A stretch of 33,433 nucleotides of DNA from an uncultured Prevotella sp. (GTDB taxonomy: Bacteria; Bacteroidota; Bacteroidia; Bacteroidales; Bacteroidaceae). The position numbers and the translations under genes are program-made. The stretch lies in assembly GCA_900315955.1 (NCBI GenBank), contig ONBC01000066.1:1-33433 (forward strand), in the 5' to 3' direction. How positions within the stretch are numbered: position 1 is the stretch's first letter; each line of letters begins with the position of its first letter. The notes under the pieces were generated by a model. That model did no database searches and was not told the DNA's origin. It saw only the letters and a list, made by a program, of their open reading frames with translations. Below are positions 8,131-16,465 of this stretch, one piece after another.

Positions 8131-9534
8131 ATGAACAAATATCGTTTCATCAATAGAGCTATTATCGCAGGTCTTGCAGCCGTGACCCTCACGGGCTGCA
8201 AGAGCCTTTACGGCAAGTATGAACGGCCGGAGGTGAAGACATCGGGTCTTGTCCGCGATTCTGTCAACGACCGTGATACGCTTGCCGTGACCGACACGAC
8301 GTCGTTTGCCAATATCCCCTGGCGCTCGGTCTTCACCGACCCGCAGCTCCAGCAGATCATCGAGACGACGCTTGCCAATAATCCCGACCTGCTCAACGCA
8401 GCGCTCAATGTGGACATCGCTGAGGTTCAGCTCAAGGCTGCCAAGCTCGCCTTCCTGCCGGGCTTCACGTTCACGCCGCAGGGAACCATCGCTTCGTGGG
8501 ACGGCCAGAAGGCGACGAAGACTTACTCGCTGCCTGTCAACGCCTCATGGGATGCCAACCTCTTTGGCAACCTCACGGCGGCTAAGCGCGGGGCCCAGAT
8601 GACGATGCTTCAGTCGAAAGACTATCAGGTGGCTGTACAGACCAAGCTCATCGCCAATGTGGCGAACCTGTATTATACGCTCCTGATGCTCGACAAGCAG
8701 TTGCAGATCGTCAATGACATGGAGAAACTGACGAAGGACACGTGGGAGATCATGAAGATCCAGCATCAGTCGGTCAGGGGCGTCCGCTCTACGGCTGTGC
8801 AGAGCGCGGAGAGCAACTATCTCTCTGTGCAGACACAGAAGGAGGACCTGAAACGGCAGATCCGTGAATCGGAGAACAGCCTCTCGCTCCTCATGGGGCA
8901 GCAGGCACAGGCTATCCCGCGCTCTACACTCGACGCGCAGAGCCTGCCCTCGACGTTCTCTACGGGTGTCGGCATCCAGCTGCTCTCCAACCGCGCTGAT
9001 GTCCACGCTTACGAGATGGCACTCGCCAACTGCTTCTACAACGTGGAGGCAGCACGGGCACGTTTCTATCCGTCGCTGACGATCAGTGCCTCCGGCGCCT
9101 TTACCAACAGTGGTGGCATGGGAATCACGAACCCGGGTAAGATTCTGCTCTCTGCCGTCGGCTCCCTGACGCAGCCTATCTTCATGAAGGGACAGCTCAA
9201 GGCCGGACTGCGCGTGGCTGAGGACCAGTACAAGCAGGCTTACAACACCTGGCAGAACAGTGTGCTCACCGCCGGCTCAGAAGTCAGCAACGCCCTCGTG
9301 CTCTACAACGCTTCCGACAAGAAGAGCCGGATAGAGGCTCAGCGCATCGAAGTGCTGAAGAAGAATGTGGAAGACACGCGTAACTTGATGGCAAGTGCCG
9401 GGTCTACCTATCTCGAGGTCATCACGGCAGAGAGCAACCTTCTCAATGCACAGCTCAACCAGGTGCAGGACGACTTCTCCAAGATGCAGGCCGTCGTCAA
9501 TCTCTATTATGCACTCGGTGGAGGAGCGAAATAA
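8131..9534 (+). CDS. Outer-membrane efflux lipoprotein (TolC/OprM/NodT family)
   Basis: This 467-residue protein should form the outer-membrane channel of the tripartite pump. A signal peptide ends in the lipobox LTGC (Cys at about residue 23), typical of the NodT/OprM lipoprotein branch. Two outer-membrane-efflux repeats follow, visible as similar segments near NPDLLNAALNVDIAEVQLKA and near ADVHAYEMALANCFYNVEAA. Both have long Ala/Gln-rich helices. Length matches the family (450-500). It sits 8 bases after the transporter stop and is the last gene of the operon. No terminator with a T-run follows; an AT-rich long hairpin lies downstream. Confidence 0.94.
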   Translation: MNKYRFINRAIIAGLAAVTLTGCKSLYGKYERPEVKTSGLVRDSVNDRDTLAVTDTTSFANIPWRSVFTDPQLQQIIETTLANNPDLLNAALNVDIAEVQLKAAKLAFLPGFTFTPQGTIASWDGQKATKTYSLPVNASWDANLFGNLTAAKRGAQMTMLQSKDYQVAVQTKLIANVANLYYTLLMLDKQLQIVNDMEKLTKDTWEIMKIQHQSVRGVRSTAVQSAESNYLSVQTQKEDLKRQIRESENSLSLLMGQQAQAIPRSTLDAQSLPSTFSTGVGIQLLSNRADVHAYEMALANCFYNVEAARARFYPSLTISASGAFTNSGGMGITNPGKILLSAVGSLTQPIFMKGQLKAGLRVAEDQYKQAYNTWQNSVLTAGSEVSNALVLYNASDKKSRIEAQRIEVLKKNVEDTRNLMASAGSTYLEVITAESNLLNAQLNQVQDDFSKMQAVVNLYYALGGGAK

Positions 9535-9545
9535 TGAGTAATTAT

Positions 9546-9656
9546 TAATGTTTAATGATTAATGGATCGCTGCGCGATTGACAATTAATAATTAATAATT
9601 ATAAATTAATAATTATAAATTAATCGCTTTAGCGATTCATTAATCATTAAACATTA
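9546..9656. repeat. Long AT-rich inverted repeat with nested hairpins
   Basis: The 25-base arms at 9546-9570 (TAATGTTTAATGATTAATGG and on to ATCGC) and 9632-9656 are complementary with one mismatch. Within the arms, ATCGC-TGC-GCGAT (9566-9578) and AATCGC-TTTA-GCGATT (9622-9637) form local hairpins that compete with the long stem. Between them are AATTAATAATT repeats. It separates the efflux operon from lpxA. Confidence 0.8.
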
Positions 9657-9676
9657 AACATTAATAATTAAACACT

Positions 9677-10465
9677 ATGAACAACATCAGTGACAGGGCC
9701 GTGGTATCGCCTAAGGCGAAGATCGGCAACAACGTTAAGATATTCCCTTTCGTGTTCATTGAGGACTATGTAGAGATCGGTGACAACTGTGTCATCTTTC
9801 CCTTCGTCAGTATTCTCAACGGCACAAAGTTGGGTAAGAACAACAAGGTGCATCAGGGTACGGTCATCGGTGCGCTGCCACAGGACTTCGATTTCCGCGG
9901 GGAGCGCAGCTTAGTGGAGATCGGCGACGACAATGTCATCCGTGAGAATGTTATCATCAACCGTGCCACCCATGAAGGTTGCAAGACCGTTATCGGCAAT
10001 GGCAATTTTTTGATGGAAAGTGTGCATGTCTCGCACGATACAAAGATCGGTGACCACAACGTCTTTGGCTACGGCACAAAGATTGCGGGCAACTGTGAGA
10101 TCGGCAATGGCGTTATCTTCAGTTCCTCCGTCATCGAGAATGCCGGCACGCGTGTGGGCGATCTCGCCATGCTCCAGGCAGGAACGCGTTTTTCTCACGA
10201 TGTGCCGCCGTTTGCCATCGCCGGTGGTAACCCCATTGAATACACGGGACCCAACAACCCGATGATGACAACCTGGCATATCGACGAGAAGGTGCAGAAG
10301 CATGTGGCAAACGCTTACCGTCTGCTCTTTCATGGCAAGAACAGCACCTTCGATGCTACGCTGCAGATCCAGCAGCAGGTGCCTGACGGAAAGGAAATAC
10401 AAAAAATCGTCCAATTCCTGCAGACCACTCAGGCAGGTATCATCACAAAGGACGTATTGGGATAA
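9677..10465 (+). CDS. lpxA: Acyl-[ACP]-UDP-N-acetylglucosamine O-acyltransferase
   Basis: This 262-residue cytoplasmic enzyme should transfer a hydroxyacyl chain from acyl carrier protein to O-3 of UDP-GlcNAc, the first step of lipid A synthesis. The sequence is a left-handed beta-helix of hexapeptide repeats (KIGNNVKIFPFVFIEDYVEI and onward). LpxA landmarks include PQDFDFRGE, NVIRENVIINRATHEG and the HVSHD segment with the catalytic-type His. DVPPFAIAGGNP closes the helix, and a helical C-terminal domain follows. Length fits LpxA (255-265). The gene is not beside lpxC/fabZ here, so a second LpxA-like paralogue elsewhere in the genome is possible. A strong terminator follows. Confidence 0.85.
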   Translation: MNNISDRAVVSPKAKIGNNVKIFPFVFIEDYVEIGDNCVIFPFVSILNGTKLGKNNKVHQGTVIGALPQDFDFRGERSLVEIGDDNVIRENVIINRATHEGCKTVIGNGNFLMESVHVSHDTKIGDHNVFGYGTKIAGNCEIGNGVIFSSSVIENAGTRVGDLAMLQAGTRFSHDVPPFAIAGGNPIEYTGPNNPMMTTWHIDEKVQKHVANAYRLLFHGKNSTFDATLQIQQQVPDGKEIQKIVQFLQTTQAGIITKDVLG

Positions 10466-10520
10466 TTCATACCTAATTCTTTTTCGACAGCAGAGGTGAA
10501 TCTTCTGTCTGTAGCAATGT

Positions 10521-10552
10521 AAGGGAGGTGTCGTGAGGCACCTCCCTTTTTT
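10521..10552 (+). terminator. Rho-independent terminator of lpxA
   Basis: AAGGGAGGTG (10521-10530) pairs with CACCTCCCTT (10539-10548) over an 8-base loop and is followed by a run of Ts to 10552. Confidence 0.9.
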
Positions 10553-10607
10553 ACTTTAACAAAATATAAAAACGACGGTTTGAGTAGGCTGTTTAGCGAA
10601 GAATAAG

Positions 10608-10615
10608 TATCTTTG
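10608..10615 (+). promoter_or_regulatory. -7 promoter box of the PBP gene
   Basis: TATCTTTG matches TAnnTTTG. No convincing -33 TTTG lies at 19-21 bases upstream; the nearest TTTG is at 10579, 25 bases away. The predicted transcript starts near 10621. Confidence 0.5.
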
Positions 10616-10665
10616 CACGATAATAATGTATCGGATTCCTCTTGTGAATCTTGAAAAAGTGCTTT

Positions 10666-13260
10666 ATGAAGAAAATCGCTAAGGTCGTGCATTGGGCATG
10701 GCGCAAGATGAAGGCTTTTTGGCCATGGTACAAGAGCTTGTACGTGGGCAAGCCTTGGTACACTAAGACGCTTTTGGCGTTTGTGTCTTTCATAGCTTTC
10801 ATTTTCATTTATCTTGGAGCTGTAGACATCAACTTCCTCTGGCTTTTCGGTAAGAGTCCGGGCTATTTCTCGGGTATCCTCGACCCGCCTTCGAACCAGG
10901 CTTCGGAGATCTACAGTGCTGATGGTAAGCTCATTGGCAAATATTTCAATGAGAACCGCACGCCGGTGAAGTACAACGAGATCAATCCATTCTTTTTCAA
11001 GGCCTTGGTCGATACAGAGGACGAGCGTTTCTATAAGCGTCCCCGGGGAATGGCCGTTGACGTCGTTGGTCTCTTCGCAGCTGCCAAGGATGCCTTGCTG
11101 CGTCACGACGGGCGAGGAGCCTCGACTATATCGCAGCAGTTGGCCAAGAACATGTTCCGCGTGCGCTCGCAATATTCCACGGGCCTGCTCGGGAAGATTC
11201 CCGGCTTGAAGATTCTGATCGTGAAGAGTAAGGAGTGGATCATCGCCACGAAGCTTGAGACGGTCTATAACAAACGCGACATTATCACGATGTACACCAA
11301 CACGGTGGATTTCGGCAACAATTCCTATGGTATTAAGACAGCTTCACGCACTTACTTCGGTACGACTCCTGACAGCCTCTCCATACAAGACTGCGCAGTG
11401 CTTGTGGGAATGCTGAAGGCTACATGGAAGTATAACCCAAAGAATAATCCGGAGAACAGCAAGAAACGCCGCAATGTGGTGCTGGCCAACATGATGCACC
11501 ATGGTGATCTCAGCGCACAGCAGTGCGATTCATTGCAGCAGTTGCCTATTGTGCTTCACTTTAAAGTGGAGGAGAACTATGATGGTCAGGCACTTTACTT
11601 CCGTGAGTATGTGGCCGACTACTTCCGCCAGAACTTCAAGGACGACGACGGAAACCCGAAATATGATCTCTACAGCGACGGCCTGAAGATCTACACCACG
11701 CTCGATTCCCGAATGCAGAAGTATGCGGAGAAGGCAGCGCACGAGCAGATGAAGATCGTGCAGACTAACTTCAATAATCACTGGAGCATCTACCGCAAGG
11801 AGTCGAAGAACTGGCTGCGTCAGGCGCCGTGGCGCGATGAGAATGGCAACGAGATACCCGGCTTTATCGACCAGATTGCCCAGCGCCAGCCTTTCTACAA
11901 GGCATTGTTGGCTAAATATGCCAATCATCCCGACTCTGTCGACTATTATTATCGCAAATGGGTGCATCCGGTGAAGCTCTTCGATTATGACAAGGGTACC
12001 ATTACGAAGGATATGACTTCCGAGGACTCCATCAAATATATGGTGACGTTCATGCATTGTGCCATGGTGGCCATGGAGCCGCAGACGGGTGCTGTGAAGG
12101 CGTGGGTCGGTGATATCGACTTCAAGTCGTGGAAGTATGACAAGGTTACGGCAGAGCGTCAGCCAGGCTCTACGTTCAAGCTCTTTGTCTACACAGAGGC
12201 TATGAACCAGGGGTTGACTCCTTGTGACAAGCGCCGTGACGAGTTTATTTCGATGGAGGTTTACGACAAGATTAAGAAGAAGGTCGTGACGTGGACTCCG
12301 ACGAATGCCAATGGCTCTTTCTCGGGCGATTCTATTCCGCTGAAGAGCGCTTTTGCCAAGAGTATCAACTCGGTGGCGGTGCGTCTGGGCCAGGAGTGTG
12401 GCATCAACCGGATCATAGAGACCGCTGAGAAGATGGGTATCAAGAGCCCGCTCGATGACGAGCCGTCGTTGGCGCTCGGTTCGAGTGATGTTCAGTTGTT
12501 TGAGCTAACCAATGCTTATTGTACGGTGGCCAACAATGGTATGCACCACGATCCGGTCATCATCACGAAGATTGTGGACAAGAACGGCAAGACGGTATAT
12601 CAGGACAACACGCAGGCTGAGCAAGTCATTCCTTACAAGAGCGCCTTCCTGATGCAGCAGATGCTAATGGCCGGTACGCACGATGCCGGTGGCACGAGCC
12701 AAGGGCTGATGGCTGCCGCCTATGCGGGCATTGCGCGCGATACCGACTTCGGCGGCAAGACCGGTACGTCCAACAACCACTCTGACGCCTGGTTCGAGGG
12801 AGTCAGCCCTAATCTCGTTGTCGGTGCATGGGTTGGCGGCGAATACCGTAGTATCCACTTCCGAACGGGTGCCTTGGGTCAAGGCTCACGCACAGCGCTG
12901 CCTATTGTCGGTCAGTTCCTCCACTATGTCATGAGTGATCCAACCTTTAAGAAATATCACGGCCGGTTTCGGAAGCCGACGGCTGACGACGGCATCACGG
13001 CTGACATGTACACGTGCCAAAGCTATGCGCCGAAGGTGAGACGCGACACGGCTCGTGTGGACAGCTCACGGGTGATCACCAATCAGGAGGTGATGCTTGA
13101 CGAGAACGGAGAACCGATAACGGATGATGCTGGGGAAGGCTATGCTTCAAGTTCTTCGGAGTCAATGTCGAATACAGGAAAGAAAAACACTGAATCACAG
13201 AAGCAGAAACCTGCCAAAAAAGATAAGACAGAGAAGGACGTAAACTTCAATGATCTTTAA
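10666..13260 (+). CDS. Class A penicillin-binding protein (PBP1A-type transglycosylase/transpeptidase)
   Basis: This bifunctional enzyme polymerises lipid II into glycan strands and cross-links the peptides, anchored by one N-terminal membrane helix (about residues 36-55). The GT51 domain shows VDTEDERFY (catalytic Glu near 118) and ASTISQQLAKN. The transpeptidase domain shows the three penicillin-binding motifs: STFK (Ser502, Lys505), SINS, and KTGTSN (Lys698). I chose ATG 10666, giving 864 residues. The frame opens five codons earlier at a TTG, which is less likely. The tail after about residue 775 is low-complexity, rich in Ser, Lys and Glu. It is monocistronic: its own -7 box lies upstream and a strong terminator four bases after the stop. 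Confidence 0.95.
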   Translation: MKKIAKVVHWAWRKMKAFWPWYKSLYVGKPWYTKTLLAFVSFIAFIFIYLGAVDINFLWLFGKSPGYFSGILDPPSNQASEIYSADGKLIGKYFNENRTPVKYNEINPFFFKALVDTEDERFYKRPRGMAVDVVGLFAAAKDALLRHDGRGASTISQQLAKNMFRVRSQYSTGLLGKIPGLKILIVKSKEWIIATKLETVYNKRDIITMYTNTVDFGNNSYGIKTASRTYFGTTPDSLSIQDCAVLVGMLKATWKYNPKNNPENSKKRRNVVLANMMHHGDLSAQQCDSLQQLPIVLHFKVEENYDGQALYFREYVADYFRQNFKDDDGNPKYDLYSDGLKIYTTLDSRMQKYAEKAAHEQMKIVQTNFNNHWSIYRKESKNWLRQAPWRDENGNEIPGFIDQIAQRQPFYKALLAKYANHPDSVDYYYRKWVHPVKLFDYDKGTITKDMTSEDSIKYMVTFMHCAMVAMEPQTGAVKAWVGDIDFKSWKYDKVTAERQPGSTFKLFVYTEAMNQGLTPCDKRRDEFISMEVYDKIKKKVVTWTPTNANGSFSGDSIPLKSAFAKSINSVAVRLGQECGINRIIETAEKMGIKSPLDDEPSLALGSSDVQLFELTNAYCTVANNGMHHDPVIITKIVDKNGKTVYQDNTQAEQVIPYKSAFLMQQMLMAGTHDAGGTSQGLMAAAYAGIARDTDFGGKTGTSNNHSDAWFEGVSPNLVVGAWVGGEYRSIHFRTGALGQGSRTALPIVGQFLHYVMSDPTFKKYHGRFRKPTADDGITADMYTCQSYAPKVRRDTARVDSSRVITNQEVMLDENGEPITDDAGEGYASSSSESMSNTGKKNTESQKQKPAKKDKTEKDVNFNDL

Positions 13261-13263
13261 TAA

Positions 13264-13303
13264 GAAAAAGGTGTTGGGTGATAATGCTCCCAACACCTTT
13301 TTC
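13264..13303. terminator. Bidirectional terminator between the PBP gene and rpe
   Basis: GAAAAAGGTGTTGGG (13264-13278) pairs perfectly with CCCAACACCTTTTTC (13289-13303) over a 10-base loop. T-runs exist on both strands, so it can serve the plus-strand PBP gene and the minus-strand rpe. Confidence 0.92.
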
Positions 13304-13420
13304 TAATTTCTATCTCCTAATTCCTAACTTCTATTTTCTAACTTCTATTTCCTAACTCCTAACTTCTATCTCCTAACTCCTAACTCCTAACTTCTAACTT
13401 CTATCTCCTAACTCCTAACT
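13304..13420. repeat. Seven-base tandem repeat running into the 3' end of rpe
   Basis: About 16 head-to-tail variants of a 7-base word (CTAACTC, CTAACTT, CTATCTC, CTATTTC) fill the space between the terminator and rpe. They continue past the rpe stop codon (13401-13403), so the last residues of Rpe are encoded by the repeat. Confidence 0.9.
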
Positions 13421-14075
13421 CTTTAAGTCCTCTGATAATCTCTTCCGGTTTCTCTGCTTTGAACACGTAGCTGCCGCTGACCAGGACGTTGACTCCTGCG
13501 GCAACGAGCCGTGGGGCGGTCTTGTTGTTCACGCCGCCGTCTACTTCGATAAGCGCCTTGGATTGGTTCTCATCGATGAGCCTGACAAGACGGTGAACCT
13601 TCTTGATCGTGTTCTCAATAAACTTTTGTCCGCCAAAGCCCGGATTCACGCTCATGAGCAATACAAGGTCAACGTCGGCTATGATGTCTTCAAGTGAGCT
13701 TACCGGCGTGGAAGGGTTCAAGGCTACGCCGGCTTTCATGCCCGCATCATGAATCTGCTGCACGACACGGTTGAGGTGGAGCGTGGCTTCCTGATGAACG
13801 GTCATGATGTCGACACCTGCTTTAGCAGCCGTGTCGATATAGCGCTCCGGCTTGACGATCATGAAGTGAGTGTCGAGCGTTTTGTGGCATATCTTTTTAA
13901 CGGCTTTGATGACGGGAAATCCGAAGGAGATGTTGGGCACGAACACACCGTCCATGACATCGAGGTGGAGCCAGTCGGCCTCACTGCGGTTGATCATCTC
14001 GAGATCCTGTTTCAGGTTGCCAAAATCAGCTGAGAGCAAGGAGGGTGAAACCAATGTTTGTCTTTCCATTTTCAT
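13401..14075 (-). CDS. rpe: Ribulose-phosphate 3-epimerase
   Basis: This 224-residue cytoplasmic TIM-barrel enzyme interconverts ribulose-5-phosphate and xylulose-5-phosphate in the pentose phosphate pathway. Family landmarks are clear: SPSLLSADFGNL at the start, the metal-binding segment WLHLDVMDGVFVPN, DTHFMI, LMSVNPGFGGQKFI, and EVDGGVNNKT with the second catalytic Asp. VSGSYVF forms part of the phosphate-binding end. Length is normal. The start is ATG 14075; a second ATG two codons in is possible. The C-terminus, GLKELGVRR, is encoded by the 7-base repeat, so its length could vary between strains. It is convergent with the PBP gene and divergent from groES. Confidence 0.95.
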   Translation of the reverse strand: MKMERQTLVSPSLLSADFGNLKQDLEMINRSEADWLHLDVMDGVFVPNISFGFPVIKAVKKICHKTLDTHFMIVKPERYIDTAAKAGVDIMTVHQEATLHLNRVVQQIHDAGMKAGVALNPSTPVSSLEDIIADVDLVLLMSVNPGFGGQKFIENTIKKVHRLVRLIDENQSKALIEVDGGVNNKTAPRLVAAGVNVLVSGSYVFKAEKPEEIIRGLKELGVRR

Positions 14076-14083
14076 TAATTTGC

Positions 14084-14209
14084 ATGAAACATTGTTGCAT
14101 TAAAGGCAAGAAGTTTACTGCGGCTCTTGCTGCTGCACTCGTTGTACTGGCGTGCGACCTCTCTAATAATATAAAGCGACAACGCAGAAGGTTGTCTGTC
14201 CTCAAGTAG
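14084..14209 (+). CDS. Possible 41-residue small lipoprotein
   Basis: ATG 14084 opens a frame of 41 codons. A Lys-rich start (KGKK) is followed by a hydrophobic stretch FTAALAAALVVLAC, which looks like a signal peptide with a lipobox-like V-L-A-C. The mature part is short and very basic (NNIKRQRRR). It lies between rpe and groES on the groES strand. I do not recognise it, no promoter is evident, and chance is a real alternative. Confidence 0.25.
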   Translation: MKHCCIKGKKFTAALAAALVVLACDLSNNIKRQRRRLSVLK

Positions 14210-14308
14210 AATTTGCGTCATGGGCATCATTTTAATGGGTGAACTATTGTGATAACGTCCCCTCCCAACAATTATTTTGTCTGAAAATAAAAATATTTTC
14301 TGCAAATC

Positions 14309-14375
14309 TGTCATACTATAGACTGACACTTTTGTCATACTTTATTCGATCTGTCTTTTTGGCACGGTTTTCGTA
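14309..14375 (+). promoter_or_regulatory. Candidate groESL control region: repeated TGTCATACT and a sigma-54-like promoter
   Basis: TGTCATACT occurs at 14309-14317 and 14333-14341, 24 bases apart. TGACA between them completes an inverted repeat TGACA-N4-TGTCA (14324-14337). TTGGCACGGTTTTCGTA (14359-14375) resembles the -24/-12 sigma-54 consensus TGGCACG-N4-TTGCA, with an imperfect -12. No TAnnTTTG box is seen before groES. It could also be a heat-shock operator region. No CIRCE element was seen. Confidence 0.35.
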
Positions 14376-14443
14376 GAGAATAGGGCGGATTGAACAAGCG
14401 ATCCTACAACAACTGATAATTAATATTTAAAATACATAGAATT

Positions 14444-14669
14444 ATGAAGATTAAACCATTAGCAGACAGAGTGCTGGTACTTCCTGCACCAGCTGAGGAA
14501 AAAGTAGGTGGAATCATCATTCCTGACACAGCTCAGGAGAAATCCTATGGTTCTCAAGGAGAACGACACTGTGCTCTATGGCAAATATAGTGGCACAGAG
14601 CTCCAGATCGATGGTGAGAAGTATCTCATGATGCGTCAGAGCGATGTCCTCGGCGTAGTGGAAGACTAA
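14444..14669 (+). pseudogene. groES: groES co-chaperonin, interrupted by an internal deletion
   Basis: GroES is the seven-fold lid of the GroEL chaperonin. The first 33 codons are normal ([12 protein letters not shown]...[12 protein letters not shown]). From 14547 a different frame gives the normal second half, from [18 protein letters not shown] to MRQSDVLGVVED, ending at TAA 14667. Only four bases (TCCT) lie between the halves, where about 17 codons are expected (the PLKGEVVAVGNGTKDEE region including the roof loop). About 47 bases therefore seem missing, and the frame shifts. Reading on from the original start gives a 49-codon product ending at TAG 14588. groEL follows 29 bases downstream and is intact. 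Since GroES is normally essential, an assembly or sequencing error is likely; a true lesion with a second groES elsewhere is the alternative. Confidence 0.88.
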
Positions 14670-14683
14670 TGAATAATTTTTAA

Positions 14684-16318
<1,635 letters not shown>

Positions 16319-16355
16319 TAGGATGGAATCGAAAGATTAACCACATTATAATAAG

Positions 16356-16388
16356 AAGGTGCAAGTCGTAAGGTTTGCACCTTTTTTT
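16356..16388 (+). terminator. Rho-independent terminator of groESL
   Basis: AAGGTGCAA (16356-16364) pairs with TTGCACCTT (16375-16383), followed by a T-run to 16388. Confidence 0.92.
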
Positions 16389-16400
16389 ATTGTCAAAAGT

Positions 16401-16431
16401 TTTGTTAGTTCCCCCACATTTTGTAATTTTG
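16401..16431 (+). promoter_or_regulatory. Promoter of the lipoate ligase-lipoyl synthase gene
   Basis: TTTG (16401-16404), 19 bases, TAATTTTG (16424-16431) is a textbook Bacteroidetes -33/-7 promoter. It leaves a leader of about 28 bases before ATG 16466. Confidence 0.75.
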
Positions 16432-16465
16432 AAGGCATCAAAACCATTATGCTGATAAATAACAG

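Noticed and set aside
14075-14338. Minus-strand 87-codon frame upstream of rpe
   Set aside because: It covers the groESL control region, has no domain, and competes with the regulatory elements and the plus-strand small frame.
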